Assembly (NCBI GenBank): GCA_002914805.1
Contig: JXTB01000004.1
Coordinates: 210,755 to 274,754 of the forward strand
Origin: Parasponia andersonii
Lineage: Eukaryota > Streptophyta > Magnoliopsida > Rosales > Cannabaceae
Direction: 5' to 3'
Length of the DNA stretch: 64,000 nt
Position 1 is the stretch's first letter. Each line of letters begins with the position of its first letter. A program made the position numbers and the translations under genes. Positions 23,967-36,322 of the stretch are shown here, one piece after another. Under the pieces are notes generated by a model. The model worked only from the letters and a program-made list of their open reading frames with translations, had not been told where the DNA came from and ran no database searches.

Positions 23967-25920
23967 ATGGCAAACACCACAAATACTGGAACTAGCCAAA
24001 ATCATTCCCAAAAGCACTGTTGTTGCATAAGTAGATCCTGCTCAGGATCTACCTGTCGTAACCGTACCAGAAAATATTATCCAAATACAGGATCGCATAG
24101 AAGAGGCATTGGTGAACCTTCAGTAAATCACTAGTCAGATTAATGACTCTGTACGACGACAAGCTGAGGGACAGATGGTGACTCTACCATAGTAGGAACG
24201 TCCTGCTTAATAGCCTGAGAGAGGAATTCAGATCCTGGAGATAGGGAACCGCAACCAGCATAAAGCCCGGCAGGAGCGTCATGGAGATAGCACCTTCAAG
24301 GGAAAAGGCAAGGTCACAGACTTGCCTCTGGAATTTGGTACTAAAAGTTCGAACATTGATCGTGATCATGGACAACCTTCTCAGAGAGCGACTATCAATC
24401 GTGATTGTCTAAATAACTAGCAAAAACGTCAATCGATGATTGTCTTTGAGAGGATTAGTAGGGAATATCGACAGAATCCTACAGACCTGAGACAACATCT
24501 AGAGTAGTGATATAGTCAGGGGCAATCCACATCGCATCATAACGACCGAAGTCCAGCTCGTCGCACTATTTCATTGGAATCCCTACAGCAGACCCTGCCT
24601 AACCAACCCGCCTTATATTGTGATAACGACCAAAGGTCACTCCTACCACCAGTAAGAGAGAATATTCTCCCTCCGAACTTTGATGTTCATAATTTCAGGA
24701 TTGTATTAGATGCACTTACTGGATGAGACAATGAGTTCACTGATGGATATCGTCAGTCACCATTTAGCGAGGAGGTTCGGGCTGTTGCCTTACCTGCTGG
24801 ATTCAAACTTCCCACTATAAAAACTTTTGATGGGAAAACTGATCTGCAGGACTATATGGATCACTTCAGCGACCTGATGGAACTTTATCATATCGATGAT
24901 CTCGCATGTTGCAGATGTTTTGCTGTAACTCTCACAGGAGCAGCGAAGAAGTGGTTCCGAGGACTCAAGTCTGGTTCAATCTCGTCCTGGCAATAGCTTC
25001 AGACTATATTTTTGAGACAATTCTAGGCCGCAAAGAATTTCATTATTCCACTAGTCAGTCTGTCTACTATTCGGCAAGGTCTAGAGGAAACTCTACGATC
25101 TTACCTAAATCGTTTTACCTCGGAGTTGGCAAAGGTCAACAACCCACCTGAAGGAGGAGTTTTAAGTCTAATGATAGCTGGGGTTCGACTAGAGACTAAA
25201 CTCTGGGACGAGTTACTTGAGCAAGAATGAGAACCCTCGAAGACTTCTGTCGAAGAGTTGGTCGACATCTAAGGGTGGAATCTTCACACAAGAACAATAA
25301 TTGTAACAAGTCGAACAAAAGGAGTAATGAACAATCGACTGAGAAGTAGCCCAAAAAGAAAAAATAGGAGATTCTAAGAACTCCCCTGAGGTTCAACAAC
25401 TATACTGAACTAAACACACCCATAGATCATATTTATACGATCACCAACCAGCAGGAGTGGTATCGTCAACTAGAACCAATGAAAAGAGATAGAGCGAAGC
25501 GCGACCCTAACAAGTTCTGCTGGTATCACAATGACATTGGACACGATAGTAATAACTATTTTTCCTTGAAAGATGAAATTGAAAGATTAATTAAAGAAGG
25601 GCAGCTGCGGCAGTACACTAAACAGAATAATGAAAAGCGAGAAGAAAATCGACAGCGGCCTCCAGAAATTCAACGCGAGGTGCGAACTATTTTTGGAGGA
25701 CCGTATGTTGGTGAAGATTCGAAGAGGGCACAGGATAGGTACACACGAAAAGCACGACATCAACTATTAACTAATGTCATGCATCTCGAGCAGCGATCAC
25801 GAATGCTTCAACGGGTACTGGAGATAGATATTACCTTCACGAAGCAGGATACTAGGGAGGTCCATTACCCGCACAACGATGCGTTGGTCATAAAGATCAA
25901 CTATGAAAGCACGCAGCTAT
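23967..25920 (+). pseudogene. gag of Tat element, interrupted
   Basis: The ATG at 23967 opens MANTTNTGTSQN but the frame breaks within 60 bases. The Retrotrans_gag domain is recognisable at about 24790-25150 (GFKLPTIKTFDGKTDLQDYM, then TGAAKKWFRGL). A zinc-knuckle-like segment at about 25515-25590 reads CWYHNDIGHDSNNY, with the final Cys replaced by Tyr. The longest open piece, 25479-25922, ends with a TGA just before the protease. Confidence 0.82.
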
Positions 25921-25922
25921 GA

Positions 25923-26366
25923 CGAGTATTGGTCGATAATAGAAGCGCCATCGACATCTTGTACTATGATGCATTCAAGAAGATGAGGTTAAGTGAAAGT
26001 GACCTAAAGCCCGCTGTCACTCACAGCATAATGCCTAGAGGAATGATTGAGTTAATGGACAACATTGGAACTTATCCTAGAGTTTCAACGATAATGACCC
26101 AATTCTTAGTTATGGATTGTCCCTCTATATTTAATGTTGTACTAGGAAGACCAACATTGAGGGAACTTCGAACAGTTACTTCAATCTACCATCTCACTAT
26201 AAAGTTCCTAACTCAACAGGGAGTAGGCGAGGTGCAAGGCAACCAGTATGATACGGGGACTTGTTATAATAACTCAATAAAGCTCGCAACAAAAGATATA
26301 ACACCTCGCACAATGATGGTCCAACTACAAGGTGAAGTGTCAAGCGAAGCGTCAGGCAGAACGTGA
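25923..26366 (+). pseudogene. Protease domain of Tat element, active site altered
   Basis: The frame reads LVDNRSAIDILYYDAF at 25929-25977, where active family members carry a D-S/T/G-G triad. The flap and C-terminal signature VVLGRPTLRE lies at about 26131-26165. The catalytic triad is therefore D-N-R, and a stop precedes it. This makes an inactive protease very likely. Confidence 0.75.
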
Positions 26367-26559
26367 ATCGAAGACCTCGACCCTCGAGAAGTCAATGAAG
26401 AGGTCAAGACTGGACCTATAGAAGACTTGGAAGATTTGCCGATTGATAGGTCTTCGAAGGATCTAAAAATCAGAGCAAAACTTCAAAAACTCGTGGAGCT
26501 TCATTGATTGCTTTTCTGAAATCAAACTTGGATATCTTTGTATGGCAACATTCGGATAT

Positions 26560-27750
26560 GGTGTAGATTGATCCGAATATTATGTGTCATCACCTCAACA
26601 TAGATACAACGAAGAAGCCTGTGCAGCAAAAAAGAAGAGCCATGAATCCAGAAGGCTACATCGCATTGAAAGAAGAGGTAGAGAGGCTGCTCGAAATTGG
26701 ATTTATTAGGGAATCTTTCTATCCAAACTAGCTTGCAAACCTAGTTTTAGTAAAGAAACCCAACGGGAAGTAGAGAACTTGTATCGATTTCACTGACCTC
26801 AATAAAACATCCCCAAGGACAGTTTTCCCCTTCCAAGAATCGACCAACTTATAGATGCAATGTCGGGGCATGAACTCTTAAGCTTTATGGACGCATATTC
26901 TAGATATAATCAAATCCCTATGTACGAGCTAGATGAGGAGCACACTTCGTTCATAACTGACCGAGGATTGTATTGTTACAAGAAGATGCCCTTTGGACTC
27001 ATCAATGCAGGAGCGACTTATCAATGTCTTGTCAATACGATGTTTGCAAAACAAATTGGCAAGACAATAGAAGTGTATGTCGATGACATGTTGGCAAAGT
27101 TGAAGAAAGCTGAAGATCATATCAAGCATCTTGATGAAATGTCCAAAATTCTTTGAAAATATTAGATGAGGCTAAACCCTCAGAAGTGCGCAATCGGGGA
27201 AGGATCTTGAAAGTTCCTATGGTTTATGGTCAACCAACAAGGAATCGAGGCTAACCCTCAGAAGATACAAGCACTAATTGATATGCAATCCCCCTGCAAA
27301 CCCAAAGATGTGCAGAGCCTGGCAGGAAGAGTGGCCGCATTGAGCCGATTTGTATCCAGGTCAACGGGTAAGTGCCAATCATTCTTTGAAATACTGAAGG
27401 GTTTGAAGAGGTTTGAGTGGACGGAAGAATACAAGCAGGCGTTTCAAAAATTAAAAGCACATTAAGGTTCTCCTCCACTCTTGTCGAAGCCAAATTCGGG
27501 GAAAGAATTATATTTATACCTCGCTATTTCTAAATATGCGACAAGTGCTGCGTTAATTCGAGAAGAAGAAAAGATACAGCAACCGGTATATTACATAAGT
27601 AAAAGATTGCTCGATGTCAAAACAAGATATCCAGAGATGGAGAAGTTGGTATTAGTACTCATCGTCGTATCTAGGAAGCTTCGACCTTATTTTCATTCGT
27701 ACTCCATCAAAGTTTTCACGAATTTTCCATTAAAGTAGGTTCTGCAAAAA
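26560..27750 (+). pseudogene. Reverse transcriptase and RNase H of Tat element
   Basis: RT blocks: LANLVLVKKPNGK (about 26735-26770), RTCIDFTDLNK, FMDAYSRYNQIPM (26884-26925), YKKMPFGLINAGATYQ (26977-27025) and the intact catalytic YVDDM at 27076-27090. The connection region follows (QSLAGRVAALSRFVS). RNase H is at 27481-27738 (YLAISKYATSAALIRE, MEKLVLVLI). Stops lie at about 26728, 26769 and 27154, and the frame shifts near 27465. Confidence 0.87.
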
Positions 27751-27779
27751 CCCGAAGCTTCAGGACGACTACTTAAGTG

Positions 27780-28375
27780 GGCAGTTCAGTTGATTCAGTT
27801 TGACATCAATTTTCAACCCCGCATTGCGATTAAAGGGCAAGCTCTTGCAGATTTCATTGCAGAATTCACATATGATATCAATCTTCCCATAGAAGTAATC
27901 GAAAAATCTGCTACAGATTTATCAAGATCATGGAAACTTTACATTGATGTATCGTCAAACGAGAATGGAGCCGGTGCGGGCTTAGTACTAATCAATCCTG
28001 AAGGACACAATATTCATTGTGTACTTTGCTTCAAATTTTCAGCGTTATATAATGAGGCAGAATATGAAGATAACTGGGCTAAAGCTCGCACAAGAAATGA
28101 AGGTCGAAATAATTGAGGTATACAGTGATTCCCAGCTGGTCATTTGTCAAGTGATCGGTGATTATCAAGCAAGAGGAGAAAGAATGATGGCTTATTTACA
28201 GGAGGTACAAAGACTCTTCTTGGCATTTACTACCTATAACATTCAATTTCTTCCTCACATTGAGAATACTTGGGCAGATGCTCTAGCTAAGCTCGCCTCA
28301 ACAAAAGATGCCGAATTACTAAATGTGGTCCCTGTCGAATTTCTTGTAAAACCAAGTATCGAAATAGAGCCCTAA
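27780..28375 (+). pseudogene. Archaic-type RNase H (aRNH) of Tat element
   Basis: A second RNase H domain follows the first, as known for Tat elements. The catalytic residues are visible: LYIDVSSNENGAGAG (D, about 27937), NEAEYED (E, about 28052), EVYSDSQLV (D, about 28115) and WADALAKLAS (D, about 28270). The domain is split by one frameshift near 28075-28115 and is otherwise open to 28373. The extra RNase H probably removes RNA primers during reverse transcription. Confidence 0.85.
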
Positions 28376-29592
28376 ATAACTATGCTGATTGACAAAAAAC
28401 CATCATGGATGGATCCTATAATAAAGTATATACAAAATGGCGATCTCTCCGAAAACAAAGATGATACAAAGTGACTTCGAATGAAGGTAGCTCGCTATGT
28501 CATCTATGACGAGAAACTTTATCGAAGAAGTTTTAGTTTGCCGTTGTTATTATATGTCGATGAAAAAAAGCACACTATATTATGAGGAAAATTCACAAAG
28601 AAATATGTGAAAACCATTCCGGGGGGCAGGCACTTACGAGTAAGGTTCTCAGACAAGGGTATTTTTGGCCAATTATGAAGAAAAATACAATGGAATTTGC
28701 TAGGAGGTGTGACAAATATCAACAATTTGCAACGATTCCTAGAATACCACCTGTTCCTCAAACTCCAATGACCAGTCCATGGCCATTTGCAGTATGGGGA
28801 ATTTATATTATTAGAATGCTTCTATTGGCACGAGGTAGATTAAAATATACAGTAGTCACAATCGATTATTTCACTAAGTAAACAGAAGCTGAAACCTTGA
28901 GTACCATTTATGCAAAAAAGATGATAGATTTTGTTTATAAATCTATAATCTGCCGTTATGGTATACCGCATACCATAATTTCTAATAATGGGAAATAATT
29001 TGACTGCGATGAGTTCCGTAACTTCTGCGACAACTTAGACATCAAGAAGAATTTCTCTGCTATTGTTCATCCATAAGCCAATGGACAGGTCGAAGCTATA
29101 AACAAAATACTTAAATAGAATATAAAGACGAAGCTGGAAGAGCATAAAGGAGCTTGGCTAGAAGTACTCCTTGAAGTGTTATGGGCTTATCGCACCACTC
29201 AACGAACCACTACTAGAGAGAGTCCGTTCTCTTTAGCTTACGGATATGAAACAATGGTTCCGGTTGAAATTGGTGTGAGCTCTCTACGACAGTCAACCTA
29301 TGAACAAGATCATAACAAAGCACTGATGAGGATTGAGCTCATTCTTTTAGAAGAAAGGCGCGAGCAGTCTCAACTTCGAATCGTATCATATCAACAATGC
29401 ACTGCGCGATATTATAAGAGTCAGATTGAAGTTGGTGATCTTATTCTTTGGCAAGTTCTACCTAATAATAAAGAGTACAGTACTGGTGTATTTGGATCCT
29501 CTTGGGGAGGACCATATGTTATTGATGCCGTCATTCAACTTGGGACATATAAGTTAGCTTGCACTGGTGGACAAAAGATCAAGTATGCTTAG
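28376..29592 (+). pseudogene. Integrase of Tat element, interrupted
   Basis: The zinc domain is near 28590-28740 (ENHSGGQALTSKVLRQGYFW, CDKYQQ). The core has TVVTIDYFTK (about 28855), SNNGK at 28982 in place of the usual SDNG (catalytic D to N), and NGQVEAINK with the catalytic Glu near 29095. The C-terminal part at 29176-29592 is open (WAYRTTQRTTTRESPFSLAYG, VGDLILW). Stops occur at about 28879, 28997, 29074 and 29116. Confidence 0.85.
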
Positions 29593-30416
29593 AATGCAGA
29601 ATAACTTTATCGCTATTATTAGTAAATCTTCATGTATATCTTCATATATTTTCAATGACCTAGGGGGCATCTTATATTCGTCATTCGTCAATAAAGATAA
29701 CTACTTATATTCGTCATTCGTTGTTCGTCATTCATTATTCGTCATTTGTTGCATTCATCAATAAGGATGTCCTCTTTAATTATTCAATTTGGTTTATCTT
29801 TTATAGTTTTATGACAGTCTTCAAACACCATAAAACTCGGGGGGTAGTGGGATCAGAATGTTATCTTCTGCTTACTTCCTAAGGGGCTATGCAAACGTCC
29901 ATTTAGAGGAGTTAGAATTTTAGATCGCCGAATTTCTAAAATTTCTTAAAATCTTAGGATTTTTTCCTCGCTTCATGCCATAGTATATCGTATTACATAA
30001 TTTCTCTCCTCGAACAACAAAGTAACTAAGCAAAATGTTCATTATTTGATGTAATATATTGTTATATTACATTTTGTCATGGAACTTTTGAAAAATAGTA
30101 TTGAGTTTGCATCACTCCTACTTGTTGTTTTCTTAAGCGACCTAACCTATCCTAACACTTGAAATCTGTTTTAAGTGTGTTGGATTCAAATCGCAATAGC
30201 ATACCGATCAGTCACATACTGATTGACTACTTAGTTAAATTATGTATCTTTATATTACACTGTAGTGTTTTAATTATTTTGTAGGAATAAACGTCTAAGT
30301 ATTCACTGATAAAGGCTCGCACCTATATACAAGCGAAGTATTACAGAAAAAAAAAATTAAGGGACGAAGCCAGCATTGTTCCAAAATTTAAAAAAAAATA
30401 AAAAAATATATAAAAG
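29593..30416. other. Spacer between integrase and antisense gene
   Basis: Non-coding. It holds short tcgtcattcgt repeats at about 29677-29760 and tgatgtaatatattgttatatta near 30047. No conserved frame. Confidence 0.55.
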
Positions 30417-32588
30417 TTATGCAGATGTGCTCGCTCCACCGTCTCCAGCTTTGGCAACTTCGGCTTCTTTCCAACTCTGGACAAGCTCGACCACATTTTC
30501 ACCAAGGATGGAAAAGTCGAAATCTGGATACTCGCAGAAGATATTATATATTATGGTCGACGAGGCGATGTCACAAGCTTTTTCTTCGAGCTCCTTGCTT
30601 TCAGTGGCCTTGAACTCTTCTATAGCCTTGTGAGCCACTTCTGTTGTTGCCTTCTCTAGAATATCCGGATGCTTGGAGATTGTTTTCTCAAGTTCTCTAA
30701 TTTTCTCCTCTAGCTTCTCCTTTTTGAGTTTTTCCTTGGCCAGACACTCGTGTAGCTGTTGATTCTCCAGTTCGAAGGATTTTTTCTCTTCCTCGCGAGC
30801 CTTCTCCGAGTCCTCGAATGCTTAGGTTATTTCTTCAATTTTTTCGGCTTTTTCAATACATTCGAGGACCGGGTCATATATCAAGACAGCAGCTGTAGCG
30901 GTCTGAAATTATAACACATTAATACAAGAAAAGTAATATAATACATCAATACCAGAAAAATGCGTTGAAGAGTGAAGATAGAAGATACTTACATTTGCCA
31001 ACATCCTCATCGTAGAACTGAAGGCAACCTTGGCTGGTCGTCGCTTCATCCTCGCCTAGCCATCCTCAGAAGTAAAACGGTCGATGAAGGTTGTGCTCAT
31101 ACCAGCTTTTTCTGGTAGTTGGCAAAGGAGTGCGAAAAGCTCCTCGTCCTTATCAACCTGGCTTAGTCCCTCAGAAGAAGTGCCAGTCTCCTTGGATGGC
31201 TCAGGTTGGCTCACAATTTGAGACTGAGGAGGAGGCGAGCTTGTCGGGATATCCTCGAAGGTGACTTTTTATTTCTTTGAAGTGTCATCCTTCTCTTTCC
31301 CTTTCATCGAATGAGGTGAGCTCTCTAGTATCTTGGACTTTACCATTGACCCCAGAGTGGAAGGCGGTGCTTGCAGTCTGCTGCCAATAATTATTTCTGT
31401 ATAAATATGTGAGTTAGCATTTGAGGTGGCATAATGAGACAAAAAGAAGAGAAAAATAACTACCTTCCTGCTGCTGAGAAGTTGGTGGCGATGCAGCTTC
31501 TGAAGATGATGCTTCTAAGATGTAGGAGTGGCAGGTACTTTTCGTTTCCTGGGTTTGGAAGACGAGGCACTCTTTTCCTTCTATTTTCTCGGCTTCTTCT
31601 TAGAGCTCGAGGGTTTGGTTAGACGGTTAGTAGAATCTGGGAAGGCGGCTCCCCTTGGAAGCAGTCCGCAAGCAACTGAGTTCTTGGTCGTCCCAAGCCT
31701 CTTCCAAACAAATTTTTCTATTGGAAGGTTATTTATTTTATACATCCTTGCGAGCTGCTTTTTAGAGAGTCCTGGTCGTTCCCTATTATCTGCAATGATA
31801 TAGAGTGCGATCAGAATAATATATTTACGTAGAGATAGTAATAAGCTGAAAGTTACCTACCAGGATTTTAAAAGAAGCCGTTATCTGTGTAGTCGAAGTA
31901 GAAAAATGGATTTTTCCATTTTTCAATGTTGTTGTGGACCCCATAGATAGTTTTTATTCCTTAGTTTGACCACTTGCTCGCATAGAAGAAGCCGAAATCT
32001 GATGGGTTTAATTTCACTTGGTAGAACCAAGCGAATTCTTCAAGAGTGAGAGCTTCTAAACCTAATTTATGGTATAGTATGTACAGACCATACTGCACCT
32101 ACCATATATCTATATATGTTTAGGGTTAGTTGAAAAGGGACGACTCCATAATAATCGACGATTAATTTTATATATGGATGAAGTGGGAGGTGGACACCGC
32201 ATCTAAGAACTGCTTCTGAGAATGAGACAATTCCACGAGGAGGTGTGTGTGGTCGATTGAACTCTGTGGGAAAACGAAGGAACATTGATTTTATAGTTGC
32301 ATACGATCTTTCTGAGCTTGTTTGTTGAACAACTCGTCTTTATTTGGTACATGACCAATCTCCCTCTACATATTGATAACCCATTGCGAATGCAGGGGCA
32401 TCTCTGATATGTCGAGGCCATTGGTCTTGAGGAAGGTCGCCTATGCGAGGACTACTTTGCCTTACCCTGGTTATTTCTACTTCAGGTTCTGGCTCAAGGT
32501 AGTCTTCGAGGTTTATAGAGATAATGCTTGTATTGGAAGATTCTCCTAAGAATACATTTTCTTCCCTAAAATCCTCATTACTAGACAT
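30417..32588 (-). pseudogene. Spliced antisense gene inside Tat element ('putative gypsy type transposon' family), decayed
   Basis: Opposite to gag-pol, between integrase and the 3' LTR, lies a gene with four exons and three short GT-AG introns: 31790-31860, 31397-31463 and 30903-30992. Exon 1 starts MSSNEDFREENV at 32588 and includes PTEFNRPHTPPRG, FSEAVLRCGVHLPLHPYI and YYGVVPFQL. These resemble the plant family called 'putative gypsy type transposon' (Pfam Transposase_28, from memory). LTLEEFAWFYQ and DFGFFYASKWS follow. The last exon is a charged coiled-coil (LEEKIRELEKTI) ending DGGASTSA at 30417. Stops at 32340-32342 and 30822-30824 and a frameshift near 32067 show decay. Its function is unknown. 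Extra, sometimes antisense, frames are known in Tat elements. Confidence 0.78.
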
Positions 32589-33629
32589 TTGAAAAGAAAT
32601 ATGGATGGGTTTAGTCCTATGTGAGTATCAGGGATCTTCGCTATATGCGAGCAGTTACGGGATCACATCCTAGATTGCATCGACAAGCTGCTCATCGGAT
32701 TTTTTCTAATCGATTTACAGATTCATAAAAATTATTCGAACAATTCTTCGATAATTCGTCACTCAACTAATTATGGTTTTCAAAAAAACAAGGTTTCAGT
32801 TCCTAAAATTTTTCTACGGGTTCGTCTGTCTATCAATCATCCAAAAATAGTATATTCTATAAATTAATGGAGAGATTCTGAAAAATTTCCATTTTTTAGT
32901 CTATCTGAATATAGGATGAGTTTATATTCAGAGCATTTAGGCTCTACGATATATCCCTATTTTTAGCAATAAGATCTGTAAATGAGAGTTTTCTGAAAAA
33001 TTGAAAAACAGTAAAAGAGAGAGAGAGAGGATATATAAGACTGAAGGATCGAGATGTCGTCTGAAGGATTGTGGTGATTACTTCGTCGGAGAAGATGATG
33101 AATTTGTGCGAGTTACAGAACAAAAAAGGACGCCGAGGAGATTTGCTTTATGGACGCTTTAGATTTCAGAAGTGAGAGAAACATGAGTCGATAGGGTTTT
33201 GAAGTAGAGGCAGATGGATTTTCGATATATATGTCTCAAGCATCATCAAATCACAGCCGTAGATCAAGACATTTAATTTTCAGATCTAAAGGCCGAAGTT
33301 CACGCGGGAGTAAATTTTACGAAATTAAATCAATATCTTTTCAAAATTTGATTTGTCTCGATTTAAGACAACAGCTTGCGTTATCGCTATCATCATGTCT
33401 GCTCGAGAACGGAAAAGTCTCCTCGAGTTTCGCTATTATTTTGAGAAAAGGTGACACGTGGTTTCGTCTGTCAGGAAAAGGTATGCATGGTTTTAAAAAG
33501 GAGAGATTTGAGAGCTGGCAACTCTTCGAAGATCTCAAGCTTATGTCATGACGTTGCATTTTTAAACTCGCACTTATCAGAGAAGGAAGCTCCATTTTAT
33601 CCTAAAGAGCTAATGGAGCTAAGGGCAAT
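32589..33629. other. Spacer between antisense gene and 3' LTR
   Basis: Non-coding. It would contain the 5' control region of the antisense gene. A GA run is at 33016-33028. No conserved protein was seen in the open frames at 33231-33600. Confidence 0.5.
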
Positions 33630-34286
33630 TATTGTGTGGTCTAAAAACTATATGCTGGTCAATACCAAAAAGGGAAAAGTTAGAGACTAAGTGGACGTGT
33701 TGGGTCGCATGAGTAAGTTAAGTGCGACCTCCTCCGAACAAATTAAGTGCGACCTCCTCCGAGTAAGTCAAGTGCGACCTCCTCCGAACGAGTCAAGTGC
33801 GACCTCCTCTGAACGAGTTAAGTGCGACCAGAATGAAAAGGAAACTGAGTCAAGCTTCGTCAAGCGAGTAATCTACAAAGAAAGGGAAACAAAAGTTTCT
33901 CTTTTAGGATCGACCAATCGTCTCATTTAAGTTATTATCCAGTTATATTGTTACTCAAATTGTATTTTCTGATTACACACTTACCCGTTTTCATAATTGG
34001 GAAATATCGAACTATCCTCACCTATATAAGGGAAAGTTCAATGCTGCCGTAAGGATCTCTTCTTTTTAAAAAACCGGAGACTCTCTTTCACCTATTGAAT
34101 ATACTCTGCACTTTCTTGTAATCATCCAGAAAATAGTAAAAACAGTGGATGTAAGCTCATCTTTTTTGGAGCTGAACCACTATAAAATTCTTGTCTTTTT
34201 ATTTGCTTTGATTTATTAACTCTTTTTACACACAAGCCACATCTTGCAATTTCCTAAATTTATTGTTGACAAAACCTCCATCAATA
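33630..34286 (+). repeat. 3' LTR of Tat element (657 bp)
   Basis: It begins tattgtgtggtctaaaaac and ends catcaata. It has a TATA box, tatataag, at 34023-34030, and five units of the 25-bp repeat, two more than the 5' LTR. The 50 bp added match exactly the length difference between the two LTRs. Confidence 0.92.
33712..33834 (+). repeat. 25-bp LTR minisatellite, 5 units
   Basis: Units start at 33712, 33737, 33762, 33787 and 33812. Each has aagtgcgacctcctc or a one-base variant; the last runs into aagtgcgaccagaatg as in the 5' LTR. Confidence 0.87.
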
Positions 34287-34291
34287 GGAGA
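34287..34291. repeat. Target-site duplication, right (ggaga)
   Basis: Exact partner of 23294-23298. Confidence 0.9.
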
Positions 34292-35885
34292 TATATAATA
34301 TAATAGATCAAGGATAAAATTCAATTTGGAAGAATTATCGTACTAGTATTTATATCGCTGAAAAATGCTTAATCTATTACCTTGGTAAGTGAGAAGTTTA
34401 TAGTCTCTCCATCGTCATTGTAATTTTTATTTCTTATTTATTTTATGCTTTTATAGTTGGATACTATTGTAACGGTGATAGTGATGATATGCTCCTTAAA
34501 GAGTATTTGTTTTAAGAAGAAAAAAGGGAATAAGCAGGAGACTAGCTCCTTGATCGAAAGGCATAATTTTTTTAAATGACTATTTAATACAAAAACCTCT
34601 GATGTCCAACCCAATTTGTAAAATTAATTTGAACTCATTTTTTCTTTAGAGCAAAATCGCATCATGCTAGGGAATTTGGGTTTTGTCACTCTTAATTATA
34701 ACGGAAGTCTTATATTGTGTGAATACTTGAACAGTATAATTGGTATTTCAGATATTATACTCATTTTCCTACCAATTTGGCTCACTCCTAAAATGTAAAA
34801 TCCCTTATAATAATTATGAATTTTACATGTCTAAAGCAAATTATTAATAGAATAATATATGCATATTATGTAAAAAAAAAATCAATAATTTTTACATAAC
34901 TAAATTGAAAATCAAACTCTAATTTTAGTTCCTAATTAAGGAAAACACAACTCCAAAAATGATAATATAATTAAAAGTGCATCACATAATCACAAATTAT
35001 TTTTTTTTTAAAAAAACTTTGTGTCATTAATATAGTGTGAAAAGAAGTAAAAATTAAAAAAAAAAAAAACTAGTTTAGGTGTTTAAAATTGGTAGAAGAG
35101 TAACAACAAGTGGTGCTAGCTAGTGACTGCATAAAAAATAGTGGTTTAAAGAGTAGGGGGCGCTAGCTAATGTGCAACGGAAGCTACTAAAAAATCCAAA
35201 ATATCCTTCCTTTTTCTCTAAGTTTCTTATAATTTATGAATAAAAAAAAAAGATATAAATTTTAGATGAAATCATTTAAAAAAGTAGTTATGCCATTTAA
35301 TTTTTACTATGTGAGGCTTTCATTACAAATAAGTATGACACAATAAATACTATCATTATTAGAGGGTTTTGCTCCAAAAAAAAAAGAATTCAAGATTAAT
35401 TTTATTAAATTAGATGAGTTTAAGGGAATTTTCATATTAAATAACTTTCTAAACATTTAGACCATAAGCAAACTTATTCATTGAATATTGGCGCTCTTGT
35501 TCATTATAGTTCAACTAGCAGTAAGAAGGCAATAAATGTTTTATGGTGTATTATCTCCAATTTATGGAGTGGAATACATTTATGGTGGTATAATATCTCT
35601 AATAATAGCTCAATTTTTCATTGAGAGTTTGGTCAACTATTGAATATATTTAACTTACTTTTCCTATTTTATAACGCCTAGATTAACCTTGTACCTGACC
35701 CTCTGTAAATAATGAAACTACAGACGCCTTATTTTATCGGATAAATATCCTTTCCAATATTCGAGTCCATAAAATGAATTAAGATGATACAAAATAAACA
35801 TATTCATCGAGTATTGGGGCTCTCTTCCCTAAAAAAAAAAGGAATAAAATCCTTTGCAATTGAATCTTTTGTAATAAATCATAGA

Positions 35886-35926
<41 letters not shown>

Positions 35927-36150
35927 AGAGAAATCATAGAAGCAGATTTATGTAAGGAGTTTAACAATAAATCTACGTAGATTCTGATCTCAAAAAAAGA
36001 ATCTACGAAGATTCTAAATTTGGAAGGAATGAACGTTGTAAACAACAATTAGAAGGACTTAGGATACACCGAGCAAAATATTAGTCCTGCCCCGGCGCAG
36101 AGTAGGCTTACCTCTGCACCCAAACATTCCCAATCCGTGTTCAGACTATT
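34292..36150. other. Intergenic region upstream of SR gene
   Basis: AT-rich with poly-A runs and a (TA)n tract at about 35890-35925 that holds no MITE. No gene is recognised. The last 100 bases probably hold the promoter of the splicing-factor gene. Confidence 0.5.
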
Positions 36151-36322
36151 TGACGCGACTTACGAAAATCTAAAACGACATCGTTGGGTCTGCGTTTTCA
36201 GACTCTGCCAGGTTGTCTTCCTCTTCAAGCTACAAAAGCTCTCCAATACAGCCTACAACTACGGTTCCCCAAATCAATTCTAGGGTTTCACAGAGCTTTC
36301 GATCGCCAAAAATCCCCCAAAG

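Larger units (their letters stand above)
23299..34286 (+). mobile_element. Full-length Tat-lineage Ty3/gypsy retrotransposon with antisense gene
   Basis: This 11.0-kb element has LTRs of 607 and 657 bp and an exact target duplication (ggaga). Order: 5' LTR, primer site, gag, protease, reverse transcriptase, RNase H, a second 'archaic' RNase H, integrase, a spliced gene on the opposite strand, 3' LTR. The second RNase H and extra space after integrase are hallmarks of the Tat lineage. Stops interrupt nearly every domain, largely where the family has Trp, Gln or Arg, as expected from deamination of methylated cytosine. It is not autonomous. Another copy of the family starts at 2356 (-) and a third LTR begins at 63906. 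Confidence 0.93.

Noticed and set aside
33231-33930. Three plus-strand open frames before the 3' LTR of the Tat element
   Set aside because: One runs into the LTR and translates its 25-bp repeat; the others have no domain. They are taken as spacer.
35890-35925. (TA)n tract as a further MITE site
   Set aside because: No MITE ends or internal block lie beside it. The same holds for the TA tracts at 38335 and 44540.
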